Below, one piece after another: positions 9,142-18,015 of a stretch of DNA of 64,000 bases. The stretch comes from Phenylobacterium sp. SCN 70-31 (GTDB taxonomy: Bacteria > Pseudomonadota > Alphaproteobacteria > Caulobacterales > Caulobacteraceae). Under the pieces are notes generated by a model. It did not search any database. It was not told the origin of the DNA and was given only the letters and a program-made list of their open reading frames with translations. The position numbers and the translations under genes are program-made. Location: NCBI RefSeq assembly GCF_001724605.1, contig NZ_MEEX01000014.1, positions 34,241 to 98,240 of the forward strand. The letters are read 5' to 3'. Position 1 is the stretch's first letter. Every line of letters starts with the position of its first letter.

Positions 9142-10326
9142 TCAGGAGGCTCTCCCGTTCGCGGCGGCCATCCGGCTGGCGAGCGTGGGCAGGGCGCGCT
9201 GCGCCATGCGGACATCCCGTGCGCGGTCGACGCCGATCACCGCTGCCACTGCGCCGTTGCGGCCATACCGCCAGACCGGCTTCTCGCCGGCCTCCGCGTC
9301 CATCAGCTCGAGGTCGGGGTCGGGGAGACCGGCGATCTGGATCAGCCGGCCGAACTGGTCCGACCAGAACCAGGCGGGTTCGTCATAATCTCGCGGCTCA
9401 CCGACGATCGCCGCCGCGGCCAGGCGGGCCTGGGTCTCGGCATGGCGCCAGGACTCCAGCCGCAGGCCCGGACCGGCCGCGGATGCGCAGAGCCTGGCCA
9501 CATCACCGATCGCGAAGATGTCGGGGTCCGCGGTGGCTCCGTTGCAGTCCGTCAGCACGCCGTCAGCGGTGGGCAGCCCGGCCGCCACGGCGAGTTCGTC
9601 ACGCGCCGCGATCCCGACGGCGACCACAGCCAGATCATAGGGCTGGGCGTCCGGGGGCAGGGTCAGGCCGTCTTCCCCAAGGACGGGCTGCACACAGGCG
9701 CCGAGACGTACATCGACGCCATGGCCGCGGTGCAGCTCGAGGAGGTATTCGGACACCTCTGACGGCGCTGAACGCGCGCACAGGCGGGGCGCGGCCTCGG
9801 CCAGGGTGACCTCCAGGCCTTGCTGGCGGATCGCGGCGGCGACTTCCAGACCGAGCCAGCCGCCTCCGATCACCAGAACGCGGCGCGCTCCCGGCAAGGC
9901 CGCGTGCAGCGAGAGCGCATCCGACAGCGTCCGAAGCTCGAAGACGCGTCGGCCGTCGACGGGAAGGTCCGGAAGACCCCGCGCCGTCCCGCCGGTCGCC
10001 AGCACCAGGGTCTCATACGGGATCACCTCTCCTGCGTCCGTCATCACCTCGCGGGCGGCCCGATCGATCGCCGTCACGCGGGTGGAGGTGGAGAGCGTCA
10101 CGCCCTGGGCGCGCTGGGCGTCATCGCCCAGCAGCCACAAGGCGTCCGGCGCGCGACCTTCGATCAGCACCTGCTTGGAGAGCGGCGGCCGCTCATAGGG
10201 CGGCTGCGGCTCCTCGCCCAACATGCGGATCGAACCTGCGAACCCATTCTCTCGCAGCCCGCGGGCCAGAGCCGCGGCCGCCTGGCCGGCCCCAACGATG
10301 ACGACGGGGCCCGTGCGACGCTTCAA
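9142..10326 (-). CDS. ferredoxin--NAD(+) reductase component of a Rieske oxygenase
   Basis: FAD-dependent pyridine nucleotide-disulfide oxidoreductase of the BphA4/HcaD class, 394 residues, which passes electrons from NADH to a Rieske or 2Fe-2S ferredoxin. The FAD-binding motif is VIVGAGQAAAALARGL (residues about 8-23) and the NADH-binding motif is VLVIGGGWLGLEVAAA (around 150-165). The second FAD motif is FAIGDVA, followed by the family's ESWRHAETQARLAAAAI segment. It is last in a leftward operon ligA-ligB-hydrolase-reductase, 15 bases after the hydrolase. It is the only such reductase in the cluster, so it probably serves both oxygenases through the ferredoxin at 17.6 kb. Confidence 0.9.
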   Translation of the reverse strand: MKRRTGPVVIVGAGQAAAALARGLRENGFAGSIRMLGEEPQPPYERPPLSKQVLIEGRAPDALWLLGDDAQRAQGVTLSTSTRVTAIDRAAREVMTDAGEVIPYETLVLATGGTARGLPDLPVDGRRVFELRTLSDALSLHAALPGARRVLVIGGGWLGLEVAAAIRQQGLEVTLAEAAPRLCARSAPSEVSEYLLELHRGHGVDVRLGACVQPVLGEDGLTLPPDAQPYDLAVVAVGIAARDELAVAAGLPTADGVLTDCNGATADPDIFAIGDVARLCASAAGPGLRLESWRHAETQARLAAAAIVGEPRDYDEPAWFWSDQFGRLIQIAGLPDPDLELMDAEAGEKPVWRYGRNGAVAAVIGVDRARDVRMAQRALPTLASRMAAANGRAS

Positions 10327-10341
10327 GCTGACTCTCCCAGA

Positions 10342-11169
10342 TCAGGCGAGGCGGGCGATGAAGTTCAGCGTCTGTTCGACGAACTGATCCTGCCGCTCGA
10401 TCTGAACCCAGTGACCGCACTTGCCGAAGACATGCAGCTCGGCGTTGGGCACGTGCTCGGCGATGCGCAGGCTGCACTCCAGCGGGATCATCTTGTCCTC
10501 CCGGCCGTGCAGGGCGAGCACCGGCGTCGTCACCTGCTCGAGGGTGGACGGCGGCAGCCCGCGGACGGTCCGCTGCTCGCCGGCGGGGCCGGGTTCCGGG
10601 AACAGGGCGCGGTAGGCGTCGAGCCCGCCGGCCAGCATGGTGACCTCGTGACGCGAGGCGACCATCTCGTCCGTGACGATGGACTTGTCGTACGGGAACT
10701 CTCGCAGCAGCGCGCCCATGTTCTCCACGGACGGCTCGTAGTACCAGGCGCTCGAGCCCGAGGTGCGCGTGAAGTCACCCGCTGGGGTGCCCATCAGCAC
10801 CATGCCCGAGAGCTTGTCCGACTGGCGCGCGGCATAGGCCAGCGCCAGGCTGCCGCCGAAGGAGTTGCCTACCAGGACCGGCTTTTCGAGGCCCAGGGCA
10901 TCGATGAAGCCGGTCAGGTGCTGGACCCAGAACTTGATGTTGTACTGGGCCTCGGCCGGACGCTCGGTGAAGCCGAAGCCCACGATGTCGGGCGCGAGCA
11001 CGCGGTGCTGCTTGGCGAGCTCGGGCATTACCCGATGCCAGTTCTCCCATCCTGAGACGCCCATGCCCGAGCCGTGCAGCAGGATCACCGGCCGGCCGGA
11101 GCCCATCTCGTGGTAGTTGGTCTTCAGGCCGGCGGCGACGACGGACTTTCCGATGGCGGGGTGGCTCAA
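10342..11169 (-). CDS. meta-cleavage-product hydrolase (alpha/beta fold, C-C bond)
   Basis: A 275-residue alpha/beta hydrolase of the XylF/CumD/BphD/CarC group, which cleaves the C-C bond of a ring-opened 2-hydroxy-6-oxohexadienoate to a carboxylic acid and 2-hydroxypentadienoate. The oxyanion region is LLHGSGMGVSGWENW, the nucleophile Ser103 is in VGNSFGG, the acid Asp225 is in LHGREDKMIP and His253 is in FGKCGHW. It lies 27 bases downstream of the extradiol dioxygenase gene ligB, whose product it should use. A second copy at 32051 shares the same triad and the GVS-WENW signature, so the cluster has two hydrolases of slightly different specificity. Confidence 0.88.
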   Translation of the reverse strand: MSHPAIGKSVVAAGLKTNYHEMGSGRPVILLHGSGMGVSGWENWHRVMPELAKQHRVLAPDIVGFGFTERPAEAQYNIKFWVQHLTGFIDALGLEKPVLVGNSFGGSLALAYAARQSDKLSGMVLMGTPAGDFTRTSGSSAWYYEPSVENMGALLREFPYDKSIVTDEMVASRHEVTMLAGGLDAYRALFPEPGPAGEQRTVRGLPPSTLEQVTTPVLALHGREDKMIPLECSLRIAEHVPNAELHVFGKCGHWVQIERQDQFVEQTLNFIARLA

Positions 11170-11196
11170 GGTCTCGTTTCCTTCCAGGTGCTCAGG

Positions 11197-12030
11197 TCAG
11201 GCGGCGGCGTGGATTTCAGCGAAGCCGAGGCCCGCCACCCAGTCCGGTTCATTGTGGTAGGCGATCAGCGCGCCGCTCCGGCCTGGCAGGGCGCCCATGG
11301 CGCAGGCCAGGTTGCGGATCTCCAGGCCTCCATTGCCCGCCTGCTCGATGATCTCGGCGTCGGACAGGGCGAACAGGGGTTCGGGATCGCCGCGGACGAC
11401 GCAGTCCAGAACCATACGGTCGAAGCCCTCGTTGTGGTCGCCCATGCGCGGCATGCCGACCCAGTGGCTGATGCCGCCGGAGCCGATCACCACCACGCGT
11501 TCGTCGGCGTCGGCCGCCTCGACCGCCGCGCGGATGGCTCCACCGACCTCATAGGCCCGGCGGATCGGGATCAGCGGCTCCACGCCGCTGGCCAGATAGA
11601 CCGGAATGACCCCCTTTACCGTGGAGTTGGGCAGGGCGCAGATCCGCGCCGGCAGGCCCACCGAGTGGTCGACCCGCAGCGACTTCGACGCCGACCAGTC
11701 GAACCCGTGGACGCGGCCGTGCTGCAGGATGTGGCGGGCGAGCTCTCGGTTGTTCGGGATCTCGTCCTGGCGGACGCCCGGGAATTTCTCGTACGGGCCG
11801 GTGACGTCGCCGATCCCGATCAGGAAGTTCGGCAGGCACTGCGGGCCGAACAGGACATAGTGATCGGCGCCGATCACCACGACCGTGGTGGCCTGCAGTT
11901 CTCCGATCCGGTCGCGCACCCGGTCGTAGGCCGCGTGGACCTCCAGCAGTTGCGGCTTTGCGGCCTCCTTCGGCGTGAAGAAGAGGCCGGGTTCATGCGG
12001 CAGGACGAAGCCGCCGACGATCTTGCCCAT
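11197..12030 (-). CDS. class III extradiol ring-cleavage dioxygenase, catalytic (LigB) subunit
   Basis: Fe(II)-dependent ring-opening dioxygenase subunit of the LigB superfamily, 277 residues. I start at the ATG at 12030 because AGGAG sits 8 bases before it. Likely iron ligands are His12 (VLPHEP), His57 (GADHYV) and Glu237 (GGLEIRN). The conserved active-site histidine of the family is in GSGGISHW (about His189), and His122 is also conserved. The separate small LigA-like subunit upstream and the hydrolase downstream give the order ligA-ligB-hydrolase, as in the carBa-carBb-carC arrangement of carbazole degraders. The ring substrate is probably a substituted catechol from the dihydrodiol dehydrogenase; protocatechuate is less likely because a hydrolase follows. 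Confidence 0.88.
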   Translation of the reverse strand: MGKIVGGFVLPHEPGLFFTPKEAAKPQLLEVHAAYDRVRDRIGELQATTVVVIGADHYVLFGPQCLPNFLIGIGDVTGPYEKFPGVRQDEIPNNRELARHILQHGRVHGFDWSASKSLRVDHSVGLPARICALPNSTVKGVIPVYLASGVEPLIPIRRAYEVGGAIRAAVEAADADERVVVIGSGGISHWVGMPRMGDHNEGFDRMVLDCVVRGDPEPLFALSDAEIIEQAGNGGLEIRNLACAMGALPGRSGALIAYHNEPDWVAGLGFAEIHAAA

Positions 12031-12041
12031 GGTTTGAGCTC

Positions 12042-12302
12042 CTATTGGCAAGCGCGCAGATGGGCGAGGTAGTCGCGGAGCGACCGGCTAGGATGGTTCA
12101 TCGTCCAGAAGCCCATGGTCAGCAGCGGGCTCACCTTCCGCGCCTGCAGTCCCGCCACGTCGAAGTCGCGGATCATCGCCGCTTCCTCCGATGTGAGGGC
12201 GTAGCGGGCGAGGAAGGCCTCCGGGTCGCTGGCGAACCCGGTGCGCGCCTCGCGTTTGACGCCGAGGTCATACAGGGCGACCTCCACGGCCTCTGAGCTC
12301 AT
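12042..12302 (-). CDS. extradiol dioxygenase small (LigA-like) subunit
   Basis: An 86-residue all-helical protein of the LigA family, the non-catalytic subunit that caps the LigB active site. The start is the ATG at 12302, with GGGAGG 8 bases upstream. The sequence has the family pattern of an N-terminal helix, then F-ARYALTSEEAAMIRDFD and the LLTMGF turn. It is similar in size to CarBa (about 90 residues) and shorter than LigA of protocatechuate 4,5-dioxygenase. It is first in the leftward operon, with 11 bases to ligB. A regulon operator lies upstream at 12378-12393, in the region shared with the divergent acyl-CoA ligase. Confidence 0.82.
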   Translation of the reverse strand: MSSEAVEVALYDLGVKREARTGFASDPEAFLARYALTSEEAAMIRDFDVAGLQARKVSPLLTMGFWTMNHPSRSLRDYLAHLRACQ

Positions 12303-12377
12303 CGATTTTTCCTCCCGCGGCTCGAACGCCGCCATGCGCCACAGCGGCGCCGGTACGCCCGTTCTTGGCGGCTTGAA

Positions 12378-12393
12378 CATGCAGTACTGTATG
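12378..12393. promoter_or_regulatory. regulon operator, site 1 (CATGC-AGTACT-GTATG)
   Basis: A 16-bp dyad matching CATAC-N6-GTATG in 9 of 10 arm positions, in the divergent region between ligA and the acyl-CoA ligase. The symmetric core AGTACT makes the whole site a near-perfect palindrome. It is a probable TetR-family binding site controlling both directions. Confidence 0.7.
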
Positions 12394-12494
12394 GATATGA
12401 CTGCCGCGCGGGCTTGTCAAACGAGGCTTCCGGCGCGTGTGCGGCCGGGGGCGGGAAGGCGGGCCGCGCGCGTATAGGTGCAGAGGTCCGGACG

Positions 12495-14102
12495 ATGCCG
12501 TTTCCCCATTGGTTTGAAGACCGCCCGGCCACCGCCGACACCTGCGTCGTCCCCACCTTGCTGGCCCGCCGGGCCTCCGAGACGCCGGACGCGGTCTGCG
12601 CAACGTTCGCTGACGGCTCGCGCTGGACCTACGGCGAGGCCTGGACGTACGCGCGCCAGGCCGCGGCCGGGCTCTCAAAGGTCGGTGTCCGGGAAGGCGA
12701 CCGGGTGCTGCTCTTCCTGCCGAACGGGGCGGCCTTCCTGCGCGCGTGGTTCGGGGCCAGCGCCCTGGGCGCGGTGATCGCGCCGCTGAACGTGGCCCTA
12801 CGCGGGGAGATCCTGCGGCATGCGGTGGTCACCGCCGACGCCGCAGTGATGGTCTGCCATCCAGAACTGGCCGATCGGCTTGCGGAGTTCGACGCCGGGC
12901 GCCTCGAGACGGTGATCCTGGCGGGCGCCGGAACGGCGCCTTCGCTTGCCCTGCGCACCCTCGGCGAGGAGGTTCTGTGGGGAGAACCGCTTGCGGAGAC
13001 CGCGTCGCCGGAGCCCTGGGACATCGGGGCGGTGCTGTTCACCTCCGGCACGACCGGGCGGGCGAAGGGCGTACTCTGCCCCTACGGGCACCTCGGCGCG
13101 GCGGGAGCAGTTTCACACGGCTACCTGGGCCCCGAGGACCGGATCTACATCTACACCCCGCTGTTCCACACCCTGGCTCTCGGCGCAGCGCTCTCCGCCC
13201 TGGCGGGCGGGGCGCCCATGCACCTGGCGCCGAGCTTCAGCGCCCAGACGCTCTGGGCCGACGTGCAAGCGGCCGGCTGCAACCGGCTGGTGGGGCTGCT
13301 GAGCTCGATCACCAGCTACCTGGCCGCTTCGGTCGACCCGGGCGCCAAGGCGCCCTTCGACTTCACCATGATGTCGCCGATCACGCCCGACACCGCGGCC
13401 TTCGCCAAGCGCCAGGGCTTCTCCTACTTCGCCGCCTTCAGCATGACGGAGGTGTCGGTGCCGATTCTGACGCCGGTGGACAGTCAGACGTATGGCAGCT
13501 GCGGCCGGGTCCGCGACGGGATCGAGGCGCGGATCGTCGACGCCCACGACCAGCCGGTGGAGGTGGGCGCCGTGGGCGAGCTGATCCTGCGCGCCAACCA
13601 GCCCTGGACCATGAACGCTGGATACCTAAACGATCCGGCCGCCACGGCGGCGGCCTGGCGCAACGGCTGGTTCCACACCGGCGACGCCTTCCGCTGCGAC
13701 GCGGCCGGCAACTTCTACTTCGTCGACCGGCTGAAGGACGCCATCCGCCGACGGGGTGAGAATGTCTCCTCCCAGGAGGTGGAGCGCGAGATCGCCGCGT
13801 TCCCGGGCGTGCTGGAGGTGGCGGTGATCGGGGTGCCGTCGCCGCACGGCGATCAGGAGGTGATGGCGGTGATCGCGCCGGAGCAGGGGGCGGACGTCTC
13901 GCCGAGGGCCCTGACCGAGTTCCTGGCGGCCCGCTGCGCCCACTTCATGGTGCCGCGCTTTGTCCGCCTCGTGCCGGCCCTGCCGAAGACCAGCACCAAC
14001 AAGGTCACCAAGGATCAGCTCCGGCGTGAAGCGGTGACGCCCGACACCTGGGATCGCGAGGCCGAGGGTCTGCGCCTGCGCGGGCAGGTCCTGTCCGCCT
14101 GA
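12495..14102 (+). CDS. acyl-CoA ligase, AMP-forming (CaiC-like)
   Basis: ANL-superfamily ligase, 535 residues from the ATG at 12495, which activates a carboxylic acid as acyl-AMP and then acyl-CoA. The P-loop-like A3 motif is VLFTSGTTGRAKGV; later motifs include FSMTE, the hinge region VDRLKDAIRRRGENVSS and the C-terminal catalytic lysine in KTSTNKVTK. It is divergent from the ligAB-hydrolase operon and shares a regulon operator with it. The context suggests it activates either the growth substrate or the acid released by the hydrolases. The gene ends 8 bases before the convergent tetR stop. Confidence 0.87.
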   Translation: MPFPHWFEDRPATADTCVVPTLLARRASETPDAVCATFADGSRWTYGEAWTYARQAAAGLSKVGVREGDRVLLFLPNGAAFLRAWFGASALGAVIAPLNVALRGEILRHAVVTADAAVMVCHPELADRLAEFDAGRLETVILAGAGTAPSLALRTLGEEVLWGEPLAETASPEPWDIGAVLFTSGTTGRAKGVLCPYGHLGAAGAVSHGYLGPEDRIYIYTPLFHTLALGAALSALAGGAPMHLAPSFSAQTLWADVQAAGCNRLVGLLSSITSYLAASVDPGAKAPFDFTMMSPITPDTAAFAKRQGFSYFAAFSMTEVSVPILTPVDSQTYGSCGRVRDGIEARIVDAHDQPVEVGAVGELILRANQPWTMNAGYLNDPAATAAAWRNGWFHTGDAFRCDAAGNFYFVDRLKDAIRRRGENVSSQEVEREIAAFPGVLEVAVIGVPSPHGDQEVMAVIAPEQGADVSPRALTEFLAARCAHFMVPRFVRLVPALPKTSTNKVTKDQLRREAVTPDTWDREAEGLRLRGQVLSA

Positions 14103-14109
14103 GCCCCCG

Positions 14110-14727
14110 TCAGTCTGGCGTCTTCAGGGCCGCGATCTGCTGGTTGAGGATATGGGCGCGGCAGCTGCGGATCTGCTCCTCGGTGATGACCTCCTGAAGC
14201 ATGGATTCGCCGATCGTGTAGGCGTAGCCGAGGAGTCCCAGGTAACGAGCCTCGGTCTCGTCTGCGCCGCCCTCCAGCATCAGGCCGATGGTGAACTCCA
14301 GCCGCTCGCGGTCCACCTCGGCCACGATCCGCTTGGCGAGCTTGTCTCGCCTGGCCCAGGCGCGGATCGCCAGTTCCAGGGCGGCGGCGGCGTCGGCCTT
14401 GCGGCTTCCGGGGAGGGTGCGCAGCTGAGTCAGCTGTTCGCGGACGCCGAGACGCCGATCCTGCTTGATGCGTTCAACGATGCGACGCGTTTGGTTCTCC
14501 CGCCACTTGGCGAGGATGCCCTCGAGGAGCTCCTTGCGGCTCTTGAAGTGCCAGTAGAAGCTGCCGCGGCTGACCCCGATCTCGGCGGCCAGGGGCTCCA
14601 CCCGGACGGCGTCCACGCTCATGTTGACCAGCCGTTGCGTCGCCGCGTCAATCCAGTCGTCGCGGGTCAAGGAGCGCTTCTCCGCGGGGCTCCCCGCCCC
14701 GGCGCCTTGGGCTTTGGGTGTCGCCAA
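14110..14727 (-). CDS. TetR-family repressor 1 of the aromatic regulon
   Basis: A 205-residue TetR-type regulator. I propose the TTG at 14727 as start because GGAGGG (14735-14740) lies 7 bases upstream; GTG at 14760 is an in-frame alternative. The N-terminal helix-turn-helix contains LAAEIGVSRGSFYWHFKSRKEL. The rest is a ligand-binding helical domain with RAWARRDKLAKRIVAEVDRER. It is clearly paralogous to the regulator at 29276: both share DDWI/EDWI, VEPLA, GSFYWHFK and AIRAWARRD. It is divergent from the MFS gene, with an operator between them, so it is probably autoregulated. The effector is presumably an aromatic compound or its CoA ester. Confidence 0.85.
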   Translation of the reverse strand: MATPKAQGAGAGSPAEKRSLTRDDWIDAATQRLVNMSVDAVRVEPLAAEIGVSRGSFYWHFKSRKELLEGILAKWRENQTRRIVERIKQDRRLGVREQLTQLRTLPGSRKADAAAALELAIRAWARRDKLAKRIVAEVDRERLEFTIGLMLEGGADETEARYLGLLGYAYTIGESMLQEVITEEQIRSCRAHILNQQIAALKTPD

Positions 14728-14886
14728 CTGCGATCCCTCCTTCAATCTGCTTCGGATCACGCAAGTGATCGTCGTTCGGAGTTCATAAGGCCGCTCTCGG
14801 ACGAACGCGACTCTGGGACCTATCTCTGCACGATAGTCGACGGTTGTGTACGGAATTCCTTCCCGGAAGATTTCCCCACACGGTGA

Positions 14887-14932
14887 TTGATCTGCACCAC
14901 GCCAGACGGTACCAAAAAGACAGAACTGTATG
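14887..14932 (+). promoter_or_regulatory. promoter with regulon operator, site 2 (MFS gene)
   Basis: TTGATC (14887-14892), 17-base spacer, TACCAA (14910-14915), immediately followed by the dyad AAGAC-AGAACT-GTATG (14917-14932). The right arm is perfect; the left arm matches 3 of 5. It drives the MFS gene whose ATG is at 14971. The same layout recurs at 17.6 and 20.7 kb. Confidence 0.6.
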
Positions 14933-14970
14933 GCGCAAGGTTCCGGTGGAGCCTTTAGGGGGAGACAGCC

Positions 14971-16341
14971 ATGGCCGACCACGCTGCGCGCTTGGGCGAC
15001 GACGCCGCGCGGACGGCGCCGCCGCCGGTCGGCGAGGGCGCTCTGATGTCGGCGAGGGACCGGCGCTACGCCATGTTCCTGCTCCTGCTGATCTACACCT
15101 TCAACTTCCTCGACCGGCAGGTGATCAACATCCTGGCCGAGCCGATCAAGGTCGAGCTGGGTCTGGCCGACTGGCAGATCGGGGTGATGACGGGGCTCGC
15201 CTTCGCCCTCCTCTACAGTGTCCTGGGCATCCCCATCGCCCGAGTCGCCGAACACGGCGACCGGCCGCGGATCATCGCGCTCTCCGTGCTGATCTGGAGC
15301 AGCTTCACGGTCGCCTGCAGCTTCGTGACCAACTTCTGGCAGCTCGTCCTCGCCCGCTTTGGCGTAGGCGTCGGAGAGGCGGGCTGCACCCCGCCGGCGC
15401 ACTCGCTCATCTCCGACTACATGCCCCGGGAGAAGCGCGCATCAGGACTGGCCTTCTATGCCATGGGCACGCCGCTGGGCTCGCTGCTGGGCATGGCGCT
15501 CGGCGGCGTCATCGCCGATGCGTATGGCTGGCGCGCCGCCTTCCTCGCAGCCGGCGCGCCGGGGCTGCTGCTGGCGATCCTGGCCGCCACCACGCTTCAC
15601 GAACCCCGGCGCAAGCTTAGGGCGGCTCTCGCCGCGAAGGCGGCGCAGCGGCCGAAGTTCGCCGACGCCTGCCGCGAGCTGGCGACCAAGCGGACGTTCT
15701 GGCTGATCGCCTTCGCAGCCGCCGTCCAGGCCTTCGTCACCTACGGGCAGACGGCCTTCACCGCATCCTTCTTCCTGCGCAGCCACGCCGCCGAACTGGC
15801 GTCGCTGGGCGCCGCCTTCGGCCTCAAGTCCGCGGGCTTCCTGGGCATCGCCCTGGGTCTGACGAGCGGGCTGGCCGGGATCCTGGGCGCGGTGCTCGGC
15901 GGGCGCCTGTCGGACCGGCTGATCGCCAAGGACCTGCGGGCCCACGTCTACCTGCCGGCCGTGTTTGCGGGCCTCGCCCTGCCATTCGTGGTCAGCGCCA
16001 TGCTGGTCCCCTCGGCCGTCCTCGCGATCTTCCTGCTGGCCGGCGCGGCCTTCCTCAACACTGCCTGGTTCGGCCCCGTCTACGCCTCCATCCAGGGCCT
16101 AGTACGCCCGCAGACCCGGGCCACGGCCGCGGCGGTGCTGCTGTTCATCCTGAACCTGATCGGCCTGGGCTTTGGGCCGCTGGCTGTGGGCGCGATCAGC
16201 GACCTGCTGGCCACGTCCGGCGGCATGGGCGCGGCCGAGGGCCTGCGCTGGGCGAAGATCATCGGAGAGCTGGTGATCGTCGTCTCCATCGTCCTCTTCG
16301 GGTTGGCGGCCCGGACCATCCGCGACGAGACCGTGAGCTAG
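14971..16341 (+). CDS. MFS transporter (spinster-like)
   Basis: Twelve-helix major facilitator, 456 residues, with GGGGGAGA just before its ATG. The first helix carries the hallmark LLLIYTFNFLDRQVINILAE. Other family features are GLADWQIGVMTGLAFALLYS and an MFS loop 2-3 motif in GIPIARVAEHGDRPR. This group is common next to aromatic and steroid catabolic genes in sphingomonads and Caulobacterales and is thought to move small organic acids across the inner membrane. The regulon operator lies directly upstream. It is followed after 4 bases by the CoA-transferase gene, so the two form an operon. Confidence 0.87.
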   Translation: MADHAARLGDDAARTAPPPVGEGALMSARDRRYAMFLLLLIYTFNFLDRQVINILAEPIKVELGLADWQIGVMTGLAFALLYSVLGIPIARVAEHGDRPRIIALSVLIWSSFTVACSFVTNFWQLVLARFGVGVGEAGCTPPAHSLISDYMPREKRASGLAFYAMGTPLGSLLGMALGGVIADAYGWRAAFLAAGAPGLLLAILAATTLHEPRRKLRAALAAKAAQRPKFADACRELATKRTFWLIAFAAAVQAFVTYGQTAFTASFFLRSHAAELASLGAAFGLKSAGFLGIALGLTSGLAGILGAVLGGRLSDRLIAKDLRAHVYLPAVFAGLALPFVVSAMLVPSAVLAIFLLAGAAFLNTAWFGPVYASIQGLVRPQTRATAAAVLLFILNLIGLGFGPLAVGAISDLLATSGGMGAAEGLRWAKIIGELVIVVSIVLFGLAARTIRDETVS

Positions 16342-16345
16342 GGGC

Positions 16346-17560
16346 ATGGCTGGAACCTGCAAGGAGAAGCCGGGCGAGGGACCCCTCGCCGGGCTGAAGG
16401 TCCTCGACCTGGCGCGGTTCGTCGCCGGACCCTACTGCGCGATGATCCTCGGCGACATGGGCGCCGAAGTGATCAAGGTGGAGAGCGGCGCTGGCGACAG
16501 TCTGCGCCACTACCCGCCGGACCTGGGCGGTACGAGCCTCAACTTCCACGTCATGAACCGCAGCAAGCGCGGCCTCTCGCTGGATCTGCGCAACCCTGAG
16601 GGGCAGGCGGTGCTCAAGGCGCTCGTCGCCGAGGCCGACGTATTGGTGGAGAACTTCGTCCCCGGCACCATGGAGAAGATGGACTGCGGGTGGGAGGCGC
16701 TCAGCGCCATCAATCCCCGGCTGGTGATGGCCCGGATCAGCGGCTTCGGCCAGGACGGGCCCTACGCGTCGCGCCCCTGCTTCGACTCCGCGGCCCAGGC
16801 AATGAGCGGGCTGATGGACCTCACAGGACCAGCGGACGGGCCCCCGGTGCTGATGGGTGTCTTCGTCTGCGACCATGTGGCGGGCCTCTATTCGACGGTC
16901 GGCATCCTGGCCGCCCTTCAGGCTCGCGAGCGCACGGGCCGCGGACAGGTGGTGGACATCTCGCTGCTGGAAAGCGGCGCCTCGCTGCTCATGACCGCCA
17001 TCCCCAACCAGATCCTGAACGGGGTCACCGCCACCCGGAACGGGGCGCGCGGACGCACCGTGGCGCCCAGCAACGCCTTCGAGTGCGGCGACGGCGGCTG
17101 GGTTCTGATCCTCTGCGGGGGCGACGACATGTTCGAGCGCTTCCTAAAGGCTGCGGGCCGCCTCGAGCTGCTGGAGGATCCACGCTTCGCCACCAATTCC
17201 GCGCGGGTCGCCAATCTCGCGGCGACGGAAGCCGTCGTGCAGGCCTGGACGGCCCAGCATTCGGCGAGCGAGGTGGAGGAGATCCTGGGACGGGCCGGCG
17301 TGCCCAGCGCCCGGATCGCCACGGTCGCCGATGTGGTGGAGAACCCCCAACTTCGCCATCGCGGCTTCATCGTCGAGATCGACCAGGGGGGCGGGGCCGT
17401 GCTGCCGATGCAGGGGCCGGTCACCCGGCTCTCGGACACCCCCGTGGCGCCCCGCAGCCCGACCCCGCTTCCCGGCGAGCACAGCGACGAGATCCTGCAG
17501 AGCTGGCTGGGCTACGACGCCGGCCGGATCGCGGCTCTGCGCGCCAAGGCCGTGATCTGA
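16346..17560 (+). CDS. CaiB/BaiF-family (class III) CoA-transferase
   Basis: A 404-residue family III CoA-transferase, which moves CoA from a donor acyl-CoA to a free acid. The N-terminus has the family signature LKVLDLARFVAGPYCAMILG, then DMGAEVIKVE, LDLRNPEGQAVL, DVLVENFVPG and the FGQDGPY loop, and ends with PLPGEHSDEIL. It is cotranscribed with the MFS gene. Some members use glutarate (human SUGCT), which is suggestive because a glutaryl-CoA dehydrogenase lies in the same regulon, but the acceptor acid here is not determined by sequence. Confidence 0.9.
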   Translation: MAGTCKEKPGEGPLAGLKVLDLARFVAGPYCAMILGDMGAEVIKVESGAGDSLRHYPPDLGGTSLNFHVMNRSKRGLSLDLRNPEGQAVLKALVAEADVLVENFVPGTMEKMDCGWEALSAINPRLVMARISGFGQDGPYASRPCFDSAAQAMSGLMDLTGPADGPPVLMGVFVCDHVAGLYSTVGILAALQARERTGRGQVVDISLLESGASLLMTAIPNQILNGVTATRNGARGRTVAPSNAFECGDGGWVLILCGGDDMFERFLKAAGRLELLEDPRFATNSARVANLAATEAVVQAWTAQHSASEVEEILGRAGVPSARIATVADVVENPQLRHRGFIVEIDQGGGAVLPMQGPVTRLSDTPVAPRSPTPLPGEHSDEILQSWLGYDAGRIAALRAKAVI

Positions 17561-17573
17561 TCGCCGGCGCTGA

Positions 17574-17617
17574 TTGACAGACCCGGGCGGCCTCCCTAAA
17601 CCGTACAGAACTGTATG
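17574..17617 (+). promoter_or_regulatory. promoter with regulon operator, site 3 (oxygenase operon A)
   Basis: Consensus TTGACA (17574-17579), a 17-base spacer and TAAACC (17597-17602), overlapped by the dyad CGTAC-AGAACT-GTATG (17602-17617). Binding there would cover the -10 and start region, which indicates repression. It drives the ferredoxin-alpha-beta-dehydrogenase operon. Confidence 0.75.
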
Positions 17618-17634
17618 GTGAGTTTTGTGGGGCT

Positions 17635-18015
17635 TTGGTGGTGACGGAGTTGTCTGCCGAGAGCGCGGAGGCCGCGGGGATGACGCGGCTGCTGGCGCTT
17701 GACGAGGTGCCGGAAGGCGAGGTGCGTCGGGTGCGGCCGCCCGGCGTGGAACCGATCGCGGTGGTTCGGGTCGGCGGGGCCTGCTTCGCGACCCAGGACG
17801 GTTGCAGTCATGCGAAGGCGTCGCTCAGTGAGGGCTGGGTGGAGGGGCACGAGCTCTGCTGCCCGGTGCATGACGGCCGTTTCGACATCCGCGACGGCCG
17901 GCCGATGTGTTTCCCGGCCACCGATCCGATCCGCACCTTCCCGGTGCAGGTCGTCGATGGCGTGGTCTTCGTCGATCTCCGCGGCGCGCGGACGGACCAA
18001 GAGGTGTCAGGATGA
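17635..18015 (+). CDS. Rieske ferredoxin of the ring-hydroxylating oxygenase
   Basis: Small 2Fe-2S Rieske protein, about 126 residues, of the BphA3/CarAc/HcaC type, which shuttles electrons from the reductase to the oxygenase. The cluster ligands are Cys57 and His59 (CSH) and Cys76 and His79 (CPVH), with normal spacing. The start is uncertain: TTG 17635, GTG 17638 and GTG 17641 are adjacent, and the weak ribosome binding site GTGGGG fits the latter two better. The stop overlaps the alpha-subunit ATG (ATGA). It is the only free ferredoxin in the cluster, so both oxygenases may depend on it. Confidence 0.88.
   Translation: MVVTELSAESAEAAGMTRLLALDEVPEGEVRRVRPPGVEPIAVVRVGGACFATQDGCSHAKASLSEGWVEGHELCCPVHDGRFDIRDGRPMCFPATDPIRTFPVQVVDGVVFVDLRGARTDQEVSG

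Noticed and set aside
11197-12302. Interpreting LigAB as protocatechuate 4,5-dioxygenase (ligA/ligB)
   Set aside because: The following hydrolase requires a ring-fission ketone product, and no ligC-type semialdehyde dehydrogenase is present. The small subunit is also shorter than true LigA.
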